A DNA stretch of 64,000 nt from Sphingomonas sp. PAMC26645 (GCF_004795835.1 NZ_CP039249.1:434001-498000), one strand, 5' to 3'; counted from the stretch's first letter, positions 24,572 to 34,358 are shown. A program made the numbers and translations. Notes: generated by a model from the letters alone, not told the origin.

Positions 24572-24865
24572 TCATTCGGAAGCCGGGTCGCGGACGGTAC
24601 CGGCCGGCGTCTTCCCCGCAATCAGATCTTGATAGCATCCTTGCGCCTCGGGCGCCGGCCCCCGTCGCGCTGGCAGCGCCTCGACCCGGATGACGCGGAC
24701 TTGGTCGTTGGCTGCGAAGGTCAGCACATTCCCAATCCGCACCGGGCAATGCGCACGGTCGATCGGGCGACCGTCGATGCGCAGGTGCCCCTTCTCGGCG
24801 ATCGCCTGCGCGGCGCTGCGCGTTTTCGCGAGCCGCACGAACCACAGGAACCGATCGATCCGCAT
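24572..24865 (-). CDS. S4 RNA-binding domain protein (HslR-like)
   Basis: A 97-residue basic protein with an S4 domain: MRIDRFLWFVRLAKTRSAAQ, KGHLRIDGRPIDRAHCPVRI, then a strand pair VLTFAANDQVRVIRV. The E. coli relative Hsp15 (HslR) binds stalled 50S-peptidyl-tRNA complexes. An alternative ATG at 24880 overlaps the end of the helicase gene; the one at 24865 has GAAGG just upstream and fits the family start better. It forms an operon with the helicase upstream. Confidence 0.85.
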   Translation of the reverse strand: MRIDRFLWFVRLAKTRSAAQAIAEKGHLRIDGRPIDRAHCPVRIGNVLTFAANDQVRVIRVEALPARRGPAPEAQGCYQDLIAGKTPAGTVRDPASE

Positions 24866-24872
24866 CGCGCCT

Positions 24873-27365
24873 TCAACCATGGCGAACCAGTGCGGCTAGC
24901 CCGGCAAACGCGTTCTGCCGCGACGGATCGATCGGCGTCGGAGCCACAGCCCGCGCTGGCGGACGCCCACGCCAGACCCAGCGCGGCGTGTCCCCCGCCA
25001 GCGCCTTGAACCCGAGTTCGGCCATCAACCGCTCCAGCGACGCAGGATCGACGCCGATCGAGGTGGCCAGCGCAGGATCGGGCGCGAACGGCGTGCGACC
25101 CTGCCGCGAGTCGTGCGCGGCCCGCGCGATACGCTCGATCAGGTCGATCCGGACCGCCTGGAGCCCGAGGGGGCGGAACCCTGCCTCAAGAACCGCACCC
25201 TCGCTGCCACGCGCCAGCACGGTCGCCCCATCTCGCGGGGCGGCGATCGTCGTGCCGCGAGCCGCCGCGAGGATCCGCCGCCATCGTGCCGACTCGGGCT
25301 TGAGCAACCGCGCGTCGAACAGGTCGAGCGCCCCGACCGTGATGCCGACCTTGCGCAACCGCTTGCGCTCCTCGGGATCGATCGCGTCGAGCGCCAGCCG
25401 CATCGGCAACCGCGGCAGGATCCCGCCGGCCTCCTCGATCGCACTCGCGACCGCTCGCAACGCCGGCGTGGCATTCGGATCACGGCTCAATTCGGCGAGG
25501 TGGACCAGCACGGCGATCCGCCGCTTGAGCATCGCCCCGAGCCAGAGCGACAGCCGTGCCTCGATCCGCTCGCGCGCGGGCTTGTCGAGACAATCGAGCG
25601 AGCGGTCGAGGATCAGCTTCGGCCGCGCGAACGACGGCCCCGCGCCAAGCTTGGCGACCGGGTGACCCGCCCAGATGATCTGCGCCACATCGTCGAGCGC
25701 GATATCGGCGTCCGGCGCATCGACCAGCGATTGCCCGCGCCGCGACCGCTCGCCGGTGAGACGCTTCTCCGCCGCCGCGAGCAGCAACCGCTTGTCGCTC
25801 GCCCGCGCATCCGCGGCGACGGTAAACCGGAACCCGTCGAGCCGACCGATCGGATGATCCTCGACCATCACCTCGCCCTCGGGCCCGATCACTACCGGCA
25901 GCGCGCCCGCATCCGCGCCAATCTGGCGCATCAGCGCGGTCGTGCGCTTGTCGACGAACCGCTGCGTCAGGCTGGCGTGGAGCGCATCCGACAGGCGTTC
26001 TTCGAGCGCGGCGGTACGCGCGGCCCAGAGCGTTGGTTCGGCCAGCCAGTCGGCGCGCTGCGCGATATACGCCCAGATCCGTGTTGCCGCGATCCGCCCG
26101 GCGATCACCGGGACGTCGCCCGCCACCGTATCGAGCCGTGCGATTTCGTCGGCGAACCACTGGTGCGGGATATGCCCCCGCCCTTCGCTCAGATGCCCGA
26201 ACACCCGCGACACGAACCGCGCATGTGGGTCGAGGCCGACTTTCCGAAAATCGGGCAAGCCACACGCCGCCCAAAGTCGCGCGACCATTGCCGGATGCCG
26301 CGCCCGCTCGCGCACCCAGCCCTCCTCGGCCAGCCGCTTCAAGACGCCGAGGTCGAGCGCTTGCGGCGCGGCACGCAAAACGCCGGCGGGTGGGCGCGCC
26401 TCCAGGCTGGCGATCAGCGCGTCGATGCTCGCGAAATCGGGTTCGCCTTGTCGCCAGTAGAGGTTTTCCAGTCGCGGAAACCGGTGTTCCTCGATCGCCA
26501 GCACTTCCTCGGGGAGGAACGCGCCGGGTCCGTCGTCGGACAGCGCGCCGAACGTGCCATCGCGCTGGTGCCGCCCCGCACGCCCGGCGATCTGCGCCAT
26601 CTCCGCCACCGTCAGGCGACGCTGGCGCTTGCCGTCGAACTTGTTGAGGCTGGCGAACGCGACATGCGCGACGTCCATGTTGAGCCCCATGCCGATCGCG
26701 TCGGTCGCGACCAAGTAATCAACCTCGCCCGCCTGGAACATCGCGACCTGCGCGTTGCGGGTGCGCGGCGACAGCGCCCCCATGACGACGGCCGCACCAC
26801 CGCGAAGGCGCCGAAGCATCTCGGCGACCGCGTACACTTCCTCCGCGGAGAACGCGACGATCGCCGAGCGCTTGGGCAGCCGACTGATCTTCTTCGCGCC
26901 AGCATAGGTCAGCGTCGAGAATCGCGGCCGGTTGACGATCTCCGCACTGGGAACGAGCTTCTTGATCATCGGCCGCAACGCCTCGGAGCCGAGGATCATC
27001 GTCTCTTCGCGGCCCCGGGCCCGCAGCAGCCGGTCGGTAAAGACGTGGCCGCGCTCCGGATCGGCACCGAGTTGCGCTTCGTCGATACCGACGAAGGCGA
27101 CGTTGCGGTCGGGCATCGACTCGGCGGTACATAGGAACCAACGTGCGTCGGGCGGCACGATCTTCTCTTCGCCCGTGACCAACGCGACTCGGTTCGCGCC
27201 CTTCATCGCGACGACGCGGTCATAGACCTCGCGCGCGAGCAGGCGCAGCGGGAAACCGATCATGCCGCTCGAATGCGCGCACATCCGCTCGATCGCGAGG
27301 TGCGTCTTCCCCGTGTTGGTCGGGCCGAGGACCGCGGTCACGCCAGCGGAGACTTCGTCGCTCAT
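24873..27365 (-). CDS. SUV3-like DEAD/DEAH-box RNA helicase
   Basis: About 830 residues from the ATG at 27365 (a TTG at 27401 is possible). The helicase core lies at the N-terminus: AVLGPTNTGKTHLAIERM (Walker A, with the PTNTGKT form typical of SUV3), a VGIDEAQL Walker B, LSPRTRNAQVAMFQ and AQIAGRAGR (motif VI). The C-terminal 400 residues contain the SUV3-type helical and extension parts. Mitochondrial SUV3 unwinds RNA for degradation; the alphaproteobacterial protein probably acts in RNA decay as well. The gene order helicase, S4, fdxA, carD is conserved in this group. Confidence 0.88.
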   Translation of the reverse strand: MSDEVSAGVTAVLGPTNTGKTHLAIERMCAHSSGMIGFPLRLLAREVYDRVVAMKGANRVALVTGEEKIVPPDARWFLCTAESMPDRNVAFVGIDEAQLGADPERGHVFTDRLLRARGREETMILGSEALRPMIKKLVPSAEIVNRPRFSTLTYAGAKKISRLPKRSAIVAFSAEEVYAVAEMLRRLRGGAAVVMGALSPRTRNAQVAMFQAGEVDYLVATDAIGMGLNMDVAHVAFASLNKFDGKRQRRLTVAEMAQIAGRAGRHQRDGTFGALSDDGPGAFLPEEVLAIEEHRFPRLENLYWRQGEPDFASIDALIASLEARPPAGVLRAAPQALDLGVLKRLAEEGWVRERARHPAMVARLWAACGLPDFRKVGLDPHARFVSRVFGHLSEGRGHIPHQWFADEIARLDTVAGDVPVIAGRIAATRIWAYIAQRADWLAEPTLWAARTAALEERLSDALHASLTQRFVDKRTTALMRQIGADAGALPVVIGPEGEVMVEDHPIGRLDGFRFTVAADARASDKRLLLAAAEKRLTGERSRRGQSLVDAPDADIALDDVAQIIWAGHPVAKLGAGPSFARPKLILDRSLDCLDKPARERIEARLSLWLGAMLKRRIAVLVHLAELSRDPNATPALRAVASAIEEAGGILPRLPMRLALDAIDPEERKRLRKVGITVGALDLFDARLLKPESARWRRILAAARGTTIAAPRDGATVLARGSEGAVLEAGFRPLGLQAVRIDLIERIARAAHDSRQGRTPFAPDPALATSIGVDPASLERLMAELGFKALAGDTPRWVWRGRPPARAVAPTPIDPSRQNAFAGLAALVRHG

Positions 27366-27772
27366 GGCGGGCAACATCGGGGGTAAAGTGGGCTGGCGCA
27401 ATGACCTGGGTGGAATTGCGCAGTGTTGGCGAGGTGAATTGCCGGGTGCGCTCGATTGCTGAACCAGCGAGCGGAGAGGACGCGTTCACTTATATCCAAC
27501 ACCACCCCGGCGAAGGCCGGGGCCCAGTTGGGTAACAGGATTACCATAGGGCGCGCTTCGTCGCCTTGGCCTGCCCAACTGGGCCCCGGCCTTCGCCGGG
27601 GTGGTAGAAAGGTTTGGACGGTCTTCAATCCTGACAATTAAAAGTGAGGGTATCCTTCTCCAAATCTCGTCCGCCTCGACCCGAGCACGCCCCGCCGCCG
27701 CCAAGGCCCACAATCACCCCGGTTAATTTGACTTTAGCATGTCCCCGCCACAACCCGACGCTCGCGCCGGGG
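27366..27772. other. Intergenic region between divergent helicase and M23 genes
   Basis: Contains the family-1 repeat (27501-27606) and promoter space for both flanking genes. No further gene or RNA was recognised. Confidence 0.55.
27501..27606. repeat. Paired palindromic repeat, family 1 (CACCCCGGCGAAGGCCGGGG)
   Basis: A unit with CCACCCCGGCGAAGGCCGGG at the left and its inverse at the right, each extended by GCCCAGTTGG, around a variable centre of about 45 bp. One of five copies in the window. Confidence 0.88.
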
Positions 27773-29305
27773 ATGAAACGGCGCACGAGCATTCGGACGA
27801 TTTCGGGGCGGGCACGCGTGTATTTGCAGAAGGATCAGGCGCTGGAACTGGCGGGCGGCGGGGCGCGCGGCTTTGGTCGTGCGCTCGATCGGCAGCCGGA
27901 TATCGCGCCAGAGGCTGCCCCCTCGCGGATCGACTGGGTGCCCGATCTCGGCGCACGGATCGGTAGTCGCGACTGGTGGCGCGGGCTCGCGACCTGCACC
28001 GTGCTGTGTGCCGCGACCGTCATGCTAGCGCCGGGGTTCAAGCCGCTGGTCGGTGTAGTGCCGTCGCCGCTAGCCGGCGCCGAGTGGGAGGAGACGCGGG
28101 CGCAAGGCATCGCGCCGCTCGGCCAGGGCGCGACTACCGGGCGGCGGATGGCGGCCAACGATCTCGTTGCCCCGCTCGCCAATGCCCCCGAACGTCCGAC
28201 GCTCGAACTGTCGGCAACGCTCGGCCAGGGCGATGCGTTCGACCGGGCGCTGATGCGCGCTGGCGTCGGTCGGAACGATGCCGAAGCCGCGGCGGCGCTG
28301 GTCGCGCAGTCGGTCGATCCGAAGGCCATCCCGGCGGGCACGCGGATCGCGCTTACGCTCGGGCGGCGGCCGGATCGCACCGTCGCGCGGCCACTGGAGC
28401 AGCTCGATTTCCGCGCGCGGTTCGATCTGGCGCTGTCGCTGACGCGTGGTGCGGGCGGGCTGACCGTGAACCGCAAGCCGATCGCAATCGACTCGACCCC
28501 GCTGCGGATCCAGGGCCTCGTCGGCTCCAGCCTGTACCGATCCGCGCGTGCCGCCGGTGTTCCTGGAAAGGCCGTGGAGTCGTTCATCAAAGCGATCTCG
28601 ACGCGACTTTCGATCGGCCGCGACGTGACGGCGGCGGACACCTTCGACGTCATCGTGGAGCGTGAGCGTGCCGCAACCGGTGAGACCCGGATCGGCGAGC
28701 TGCTGTTCGCCGGGATCGATCAGGGACGACGCAAGGTGCAGCTCGTGCGGTTCGCACCCGATGCGACGAACGTCGATACCGAGGACAAGTCGAGTCGCGG
28801 CGGTTGGTTCGATGCGAACGGCCAGACCGAACGCCGCGCCGTTTCTGGCATGCCGGTCACCGGCCGGATCACGTCGAACTACGGCATGCGGTTCCACCCG
28901 CTGCTGGGCTTCACGCGCATGCACAAGGGCCTCGACATCGGCGCACCGTACGGATCGCCGATCCACGCGATGACCGACGGCGTCGTAGCATTCGCGGGGC
29001 GGACCGGCGGCTATGGCAATTTCGTCAAACTGGTGCACGGCGGCGGGATGGCGAGCGGCTACGGCCATATGAGCCGGATCGCGGTGTCATCGGGCACGCG
29101 GGTCCGGCAGGGCCACGTGATCGGCTATGTCGGATCGACCGGCATGTCGACTGGCCCGCATCTTCACTGGGAGGTGTGGAAGAACGGCGCGGCCATCAAC
29201 CCGCGATCGGTCTCGTTTGCGAGCGTGGCGCAGTTGTCGGGGGAGAAACTGCGCGCGTTCAAGGCAAGGGTCGCCCAGCTGCTGACAATACGGGTCGGCG
29301 TCTAA
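27773..29305 (+). CDS. M23 family metallopeptidase (murein hydrolase)
   Basis: A 510-residue protein from the ATG at 27773. An N-terminal cytoplasmic segment is followed by one membrane helix (about 67-85, LATCTVLCAATVMLAPGF). A periplasmic LysM/OapA-like region precedes the C-terminal peptidase domain. Zinc ligands are visible in GMRFHPLLGFTRMHKGLDIG (H...D) and in GPHLHWEVWKNG (HxH). Such enzymes cut cross-linking peptides of peptidoglycan or regulate amidases. The likely site is the periplasmic face of the inner membrane. Confidence 0.9.
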   Translation: MKRRTSIRTISGRARVYLQKDQALELAGGGARGFGRALDRQPDIAPEAAPSRIDWVPDLGARIGSRDWWRGLATCTVLCAATVMLAPGFKPLVGVVPSPLAGAEWEETRAQGIAPLGQGATTGRRMAANDLVAPLANAPERPTLELSATLGQGDAFDRALMRAGVGRNDAEAAAALVAQSVDPKAIPAGTRIALTLGRRPDRTVARPLEQLDFRARFDLALSLTRGAGGLTVNRKPIAIDSTPLRIQGLVGSSLYRSARAAGVPGKAVESFIKAISTRLSIGRDVTAADTFDVIVERERAATGETRIGELLFAGIDQGRRKVQLVRFAPDATNVDTEDKSSRGGWFDANGQTERRAVSGMPVTGRITSNYGMRFHPLLGFTRMHKGLDIGAPYGSPIHAMTDGVVAFAGRTGGYGNFVKLVHGGGMASGYGHMSRIAVSSGTRVRQGHVIGYVGSTGMSTGPHLHWEVWKNGAAINPRSVSFASVAQLSGEKLRAFKARVAQLLTIRVGV

Positions 29306-29459
29306 CCATCTGATGAACGTCGACGCGGTGCGCGACGGCGGCATCGACGGAGTTTTTTGTTGGTGCTCATTACGAGCCGTGCGCTCGTCAACAACGTGAG
29401 GAACGGCTATTCTTCGTGAGAATGGCCCATTACATTAGCCGATAGTGCTTGGAGGACTC

Positions 29460-29774
29460 GTGGCGAACTCTTTTCTTCACGGCACTGTCCATACCGCCAG
29501 CGACGATCTCCAGTCGGCGATTTGCTCCGATCCAAGCCTCTTTGCACTGTGGCAGACGCTGACCCCGCTCGGCCGGAACGAGTTCATCTGCTGGATAGAG
29601 GACGCAAAACAGCCGAAAACGCGACAGCGCCGCATAGAACGTACGGGTCAGGAGCTGTTCGAGGGCAAGAAGCGCCCCTGTTGCTGGGCGGGCTGTATTC
29701 ACCGTACCGACAAGGCCCCGAGCCGATGGCAGCAGGCCGTCCTGATCGACCGAAAAACAAAGAACGGCATGTGA
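29460..29774 (+). CDS. YdeI/OmpD-associated family protein
   Basis: About 104 residues from a GTG at 29460 with GGAGG 4 bp upstream (another GTG lies at 29445 without such a site). The core LWQTLTPLGRNEFICWIEDA, KTRQRRIERTGQEL and GKKRPCCWAGCIHR is the pattern of the bacteriocin-protection YdeI or OmpD-associated family. Two adjacent cysteines plus a third (CCWAGC) could bind metal. Function is poorly known. An antisense frame at 29430-29702 is a shadow. Confidence 0.65.
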   Translation: MANSFLHGTVHTASDDLQSAICSDPSLFALWQTLTPLGRNEFICWIEDAKQPKTRQRRIERTGQELFEGKKRPCCWAGCIHRTDKAPSRWQQAVLIDRKTKNGM

Positions 29775-29859
29775 TCACGTCCACGATCAGATCCCCTCTT
29801 TTACCGGAATATGGCTAGCGACGGATTATGCTTGCCGATCCCTGCATGACCGATCGGAC

Positions 29860-31551
29860 CTACTTCCCCTGTGCTCGCCAGCGCTGGATCGTGCGGCCGA
29901 TGATCTGGTCCTCCCCGCCGACGTCGCGCCATAGTTCGGAGAACAGCGGATCACCCGAGGCGGGGCGCTTCTCCTCCTCCAATCCGTCGAAGCTCACGCG
30001 GATCGGGATCGTCACGCCCTCCCCACAGATGATGCATTCGCGATTGCGTAGCGCGGGTATCGAATCGAGGAAGCCGCGCGCGCCTTCGGGCATCGCCGCG
30101 CGGACGAAGGCCTGGTCGCGATCGTTGTTGAGACGCATCGCGATGATCGTGCCGCATTGCGACAGCACACCCTCCGCGAGATCCGACGGGCGCTGTGTGA
30201 TGAGCCCAAGCGACACGCCGTATTTGCGCCCTTCCTTGGCGATCCGACCGAGGATCCGGCCGACCGAGCTGTTCGCCTCCTGCCCTGCCGGGATGTAGCG
30301 ATGCGCCTCCTCGCAAACGAGCAGGATCGGCCGCTGCGGTTCGTTGCGCGACCAGATCGCGAAGTCGAACGTCATCCGCGCGAGCACCGCGACCACTACT
30401 GACGTAATATCCGACGGTACGCCCGAGACGTCGATGATCGAGATCGGCTTGCCGTCGCCGGGCAGGCGAAAGATGCGCGAGAGGAAGCTCGCCATCGTGT
30501 CCGCCACCAGCATGCCGGAGAACATGAAGCCGTAGCGCGGATCGGCCTTGATCTCGTCGATCTTGGACTTGAGCCGGAGATAGGGCGCGGTGTCGCCCGC
30601 GCGGTCCATCTTGCCCATCTCGGCGCTGATGATCGTCGTCAGGTCGCTGAGCATATACGGGATCGGCGCGTCGACGGTGAGCTTGGCGATCTCCTGCCCG
30701 AGGCGGCTTTTCGCTTTCGCCGCGAGCAGGCATTTAGCTAGGATGTCCGCATCGAACTGTCGCGCAGAGCCGCTGCTGGTCAGGAAGACCTCGCAATGCT
30801 CCTCGAAGTTCATCAGCCAATACGGCATCTGTAAATTGGAGACGTCGTAGATCGCGCCGTTCGATTTGAACGCGGCGGCATATTCGCCATGCGGGTCGAT
30901 CATCACGATATGCCCCTGCGGCGCGAGTTCGCAGATGCGGTGCAGGATCAACGCGGCGCTGGTCGACTTGCCGGTGCCGGTCGACCCGACGAGCGCGAAA
31001 TGCTTGCCGAGCATCGCGTCGACATACAGCGCGGCCGGGATGTCTGCCGTCGGATAGACCGTGCCGATCGTGATGTTCGCACGGTCGTCTGCGGCATAGA
31101 CCTGTTGCAGGTCAGCCGTGGTGATCGGGAACACCTCGCAGCCGGGCATCGGATAGCGCGTGACGCCGCGGCGGAATCGATAGAGCTTGCCGGTGAGTTT
31201 GTCCTCGTCGCCTTCGCCGAGATAGTCGATCTCCGCGGCGACGCAGGTGCCGGCGGCATCCTCCAGCTTGAGCGAGCGGATGTTGGCGACCAACCACGTC
31301 GCGCCAACACGCATTTTGATCTGGCTGCCGACCTGTCCGGCCGCTGCGACGACGGGATCGGAATCGTCATGCAGCACCGCGATCGCAGCGCGATCGAGCA
31401 GGATGCGGCTGCTCGATCCGGCGATCGCGAAGACAACGCCGACGGGCGCGGCCGCGGTGCTCGCGCTCGCGAATCCCCCTGTCAGGGGCGCCGCGCGCAA
31501 GAATGCGCCAGGTCCCGGCATGTCGCTCATCGCCGCAAAGTCTCCAGTCAT
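29860..31551 (-). CDS. HerA-like ATPase (DUF87)
   Basis: A 563-residue P-loop ATPase of the HerA/FtsK type. An N-terminal HAS-barrel (about 35-150) is followed by Walker A GSTGTGKST (189-197), the segment IVMIDPHGEYAAAF, the Walker B region ILLVCEEAHRYIPAG, the conserved IAKEGRKYGVSLGLITQRPS and an arginine-finger region. Archaeal HerA works with NurA in DNA-end resection, and some bacterial HerA proteins pair with SIR2 or other nucleases in defence. No nuclease partner lies beside it here, so a housekeeping DNA-processing role is more likely. Confidence 0.88.
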   Translation of the reverse strand: MTGDFAAMSDMPGPGAFLRAAPLTGGFASASTAAAPVGVVFAIAGSSSRILLDRAAIAVLHDDSDPVVAAAGQVGSQIKMRVGATWLVANIRSLKLEDAAGTCVAAEIDYLGEGDEDKLTGKLYRFRRGVTRYPMPGCEVFPITTADLQQVYAADDRANITIGTVYPTADIPAALYVDAMLGKHFALVGSTGTGKSTSAALILHRICELAPQGHIVMIDPHGEYAAAFKSNGAIYDVSNLQMPYWLMNFEEHCEVFLTSSGSARQFDADILAKCLLAAKAKSRLGQEIAKLTVDAPIPYMLSDLTTIISAEMGKMDRAGDTAPYLRLKSKIDEIKADPRYGFMFSGMLVADTMASFLSRIFRLPGDGKPISIIDVSGVPSDITSVVVAVLARMTFDFAIWSRNEPQRPILLVCEEAHRYIPAGQEANSSVGRILGRIAKEGRKYGVSLGLITQRPSDLAEGVLSQCGTIIAMRLNNDRDQAFVRAAMPEGARGFLDSIPALRNRECIICGEGVTIPIRVSFDGLEEEKRPASGDPLFSELWRDVGGEDQIIGRTIQRWRAQGK

Positions 31552-31644
31552 TTCGGACCGACCCTGCCGCCATAATTGTAAATATCCGATGACGACGGTG
31601 TTGAACTTGCTGAGAAAACCACCGCGTATAGTCGCCGTGACGCG

Positions 31645-32403
31645 CTAGACCCGGCGCGCGATCCAGCCTGCCGCCCAGCCGAGGAACACCGACAGCGCTA
31701 CCGCCACCAGCCCGTAGGTCACCGAAGAACGATCCGCGGCGCGCGCGACGAAGCGCTCGAAACCCGATTTGCGAATGTCGATGTCGCGTACTGCGGCTGC
31801 CAAGACGCGGCCGTCTCGAATCAGGAAGGTTTCTGCGGTGAATCGGCCGACGGGCACGCGGGCGGGAATGGATACGCGCGCACGATAGAGCACGCCGTCG
31901 GTGATCTCGACCGCACGCGGCGCCTCGTAATACAGGCCAGCGCGGCGCTTGAGGTCGACGAGCCCCTTCTGGAAACGGTCCTGGATCGGCGCCGGTGCGC
32001 TCGACGCCGGCGACAATTGCAGGCTGTCGAGGCCGAGTTCGTAGATCGCGCGCGTCCGGTCGTCGACGAGGCGGTCGATCGGCTTGGATGACGCGATTGC
32101 GTAGAAACTGGGGGCCGAGCGGTATCGCAGGCGCGCGGCGTTGACCCAGATGCCGGCGACCTTCTCCTTCTCGCGCATCAGGATCGACTGGGTCGGGCCC
32201 TTGACGACGACGACGATGTCGGTGGGTTGCTCACCGGTCGGCAGGCGCCCCCCTGGGTAGAGGATCGCGCCGAACAGCAGCAGCTCGGCGCCGGTGAAGC
32301 TGTAGGCGATCTCGATATTGCGTTGTGACACATCGGGGACGAGCACGGGTTTCGCCTGCGCCATCAGCAGCGGCGCGAGCAGAACTAGCCAGCCAGGCTT
32401 CAC
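31645..32403 (-). CDS. TIGR02186 family membrane-anchored protein
   Basis: A 252-residue protein starting at GTG (32403), overlapping the upstream exporter stop as GTGA. It has an N-terminal signal (KPGWLVLLAPLLMAQA), a periplasmic part with VPDVSQRNIEIAYSFTGAEL and TDIVVVVKGP, and a single C-terminal membrane helix (VAVALSVFLGWAAGWIARRV). This family is almost always beside a TauE/SafE exporter, as here, and is thought to be its accessory protein. The frame continues upstream without a plausible start, so the long version is rejected. Confidence 0.88.
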   Translation of the reverse strand: MKPGWLVLLAPLLMAQAKPVLVPDVSQRNIEIAYSFTGAELLLFGAILYPGGRLPTGEQPTDIVVVVKGPTQSILMREKEKVAGIWVNAARLRYRSAPSFYAIASSKPIDRLVDDRTRAIYELGLDSLQLSPASSAPAPIQDRFQKGLVDLKRRAGLYYEAPRAVEITDGVLYRARVSIPARVPVGRFTAETFLIRDGRVLAAAVRDIDIRKSGFERFVARAADRSSVTYGLVAVALSVFLGWAAGWIARRV

Positions 32404-33314
32404 GACAGCGTGACCGAGAAGATCTCCTCGGGGCGCCAGACGAGTCCGAGCAGGATACGCGCGCCGACCAGCAGAACCATGACCGCAAGTCCGAGACGGA
32501 GATATTCGGGGCGGAACTTGGTCGCGAACCGCGCGCCGACCTGGGCCCCCACGACCGAGCCGAGCAGGAGCAGTGCGGCGAGCACGATGTCGACCGCCTT
32601 GGTGGTGGTCGCGTGCACCATCGTCGCAACCGCAGTCACGAACAGCGTCTGGAACAGCGACGTTCCGACCACGACCGACGTCGCCATGCCGAGCAGGTAG
32701 ATCATCGCGGGGACGAGGATGAAGCCACCGCCGATGCCAAGCAGGATCGTCAGGATGCCGGTGAAGAACCCCAGCAACAGCGGTGCCAACGGCGAGATAT
32801 AGAGCCCCGACGCGTAGAAGCGCGTCCTGAGCGGGAGCGCAGCGACGAGCGGGTGATGGCGGCGTTTGCGTGCCTTCGGAGGCCGGCCGGTCTGCGCGCG
32901 GCCGATGGTGCCGATCGACTCCTTCGCCATCAGGCCGCCGATCGATCCGAGCATGACGACATAGACGATTGCGATTACGGTATCGATCTGACCGCTCTGC
33001 TGGAGCAGGCGGAACAGCCACGCACCGAAGAACGAGCCCAAGATACCGCCCGCGACAAGAACGCCGCCCATCTTGGTATCGACGCCCTTGCGCCGGAAAT
33101 GCGCGAACACGCCGGAGACGCTCGCGCCGGTTACCTGGCTCGCGGACGAGGCTGCGGCAACGGTTGGCGGGATGCCGTAAACGATCAGCAGCGGCGTCGT
33201 CAGGAAACCGCCGCCGACGCCGAACATCCCCGACAACAGCCCGACGCCCCCGCCGAGCAGGATGATGACGAGCGCGTTGACCGACAAGTTGGCGACGGGG
33301 AGATACAGATCCAC
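32400..33314 (-). CDS. TauE/SafE family sulfite/organosulfonate exporter
   Basis: A 304-residue membrane protein with about eight helices in two repeats. Each half has the family's glycine-rich signature: GGGVGLLSGMFGVGGGFLTT near residue 20 and FTGILTILLGIGGGFILVPA in the second half. A cytoplasmic loop rich in Arg/Lys (GRAQTGRPPKARKRRHH) joins them. The substrate is probably sulfite or a related anion. It forms an operon with the TIGR02186 gene. Confidence 0.9.
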   Translation of the reverse strand: MDLYLPVANLSVNALVIILLGGGVGLLSGMFGVGGGFLTTPLLIVYGIPPTVAAASSASQVTGASVSGVFAHFRRKGVDTKMGGVLVAGGILGSFFGAWLFRLLQQSGQIDTVIAIVYVVMLGSIGGLMAKESIGTIGRAQTGRPPKARKRRHHPLVAALPLRTRFYASGLYISPLAPLLLGFFTGILTILLGIGGGFILVPAMIYLLGMATSVVVGTSLFQTLFVTAVATMVHATTTKAVDIVLAALLLLGSVVGAQVGARFATKFRPEYLRLGLAVMVLLVGARILLGLVWRPEEIFSVTLS

Positions 33315-33362
33315 GGCCGCAGCGTTACACCGGATTGCGCGGGCGGGGCTAGGCTCGACCGC

Positions 33363-34358
33363 TCAGAAGTCACTGCCGATCGACAGGGCCGGTCCAGAGC
33401 CCGGACGCGCGCCGCCATAGATGCGTTCGCGCCAGTCGAGTGTCAGGCGGATGGTCTTGCGCGCGACAGGCAGCGCGGCGACGATCGAGGGTCCGATATC
33501 GAAGCGTTCGGCGTCGCGTTGTGCGCTTGCCCAAGCGCCAACGCCGATGTCTATGTTCGCGCCGGCAAGCTTTCCCAGCGGATGCGTGAGTCGTGCGGAG
33601 GCGTCGACGAAACCTTCGATCCCGTCACGCGCAATCCCGCCGGCCTGGCCGTACGATTCCAGGCGGATACCGGGCGCGACCTCGGCGGGACCATAGCCGG
33701 CGATGACGCCCACCGTCGGTCCGCCGCGGCCGCCATCGAGCGCGAATCGTTGCTCGGCGACGAGGCGGATCGGTAACCGCGTCGGTTGCCATTCGATCCC
33801 GAACGCCGCCTCCCGCCCGGCACCTTTGAGCGGCGTGGCGACGTGCGCCACGAGCGCGAACTTACGGCGGCTGCCGAGCGCATAGGCCAATCGCAAACCG
33901 CCCTGCGACGCGCCGAGCTGCCCGCCCGACACCGTACCCGCGGGACCGCCGCGCGCGAGCAGCCATGCGCTTCCGGTGAGACGACTCGGCGCCTTAGCGA
34001 CTGAGGGCGGCGCCACCGGCGACGGAATTGCGTATGTCTGGGGCTCTGCGACGACGGCCAGATCAGGAAGATCAGGCGATACCGATAGTGGCGGCATAAC
34101 TGTTGGTCCTTGCCATGGCCGCGGCTTGGTGACCATCGGCGGTTCGACAGCGACGCGTCGCATGGTCACCACCCGCGGAGCCACGCGGGGTCGCCCGAGA
34201 ATTGCTGCGGCGACTTGCGGCACGAGCACTTCGACAACTCGCGGAATTATCTCCGAGGGTGGAAGCGAGGTTACCTCCGGCAACAACAACGCCACGCGGA
34301 CCATCACCCATCCGCCCAACGCCAATGCAAGAAAGCGCAGCGGGCGCCCGACGCTCAT
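33363..34358 (-). CDS. NfrA C-terminal-like, probable outer-membrane protein
   Basis: A 331-residue protein. After an N-terminal hydrophobic helix (FLALALGGWVMVRVALLL) comes a Pro/Val-rich linker to about residue 130. The rest has the alternating pattern of a beta-barrel and ends in aromatic Phe (ALSIGSDF), as outer-membrane proteins do. Segments LVAEQRFALD, SYGQAGGIARDGIEGFVDAS and IRLTLDWRERIYG resemble the C-terminal part of phage N4 receptor NfrA. It overlaps the NfrB-like gene by 4 nt, the same partner order. It lacks the TPR region of E. coli NfrA, so it is shorter than that protein. Confidence 0.6.
   Translation of the reverse strand: MSVGRPLRFLALALGGWVMVRVALLLPEVTSLPPSEIIPRVVEVLVPQVAAAILGRPRVAPRVVTMRRVAVEPPMVTKPRPWQGPTVMPPLSVSPDLPDLAVVAEPQTYAIPSPVAPPSVAKAPSRLTGSAWLLARGGPAGTVSGGQLGASQGGLRLAYALGSRRKFALVAHVATPLKGAGREAAFGIEWQPTRLPIRLVAEQRFALDGGRGGPTVGVIAGYGPAEVAPGIRLESYGQAGGIARDGIEGFVDASARLTHPLGKLAGANIDIGVGAWASAQRDAERFDIGPSIVAALPVARKTIRLTLDWRERIYGGARPGSGPALSIGSDF

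Noticed and set aside
25113-27134. A 673-codon plus-strand open frame opposite the SUV3-like helicase
   Set aside because: It is antisense to a gene with clear helicase motifs, and its translation is Arg/Asp/Pro-rich without family likeness, as expected for high-GC shadow frames.
32325-33776. A 483-codon plus-strand open frame opposite the TauE/SafE and NfrA-like genes
   Set aside because: It spans two convincing minus-strand genes and has the low-complexity Arg/Asp composition of a GC-driven antisense frame.
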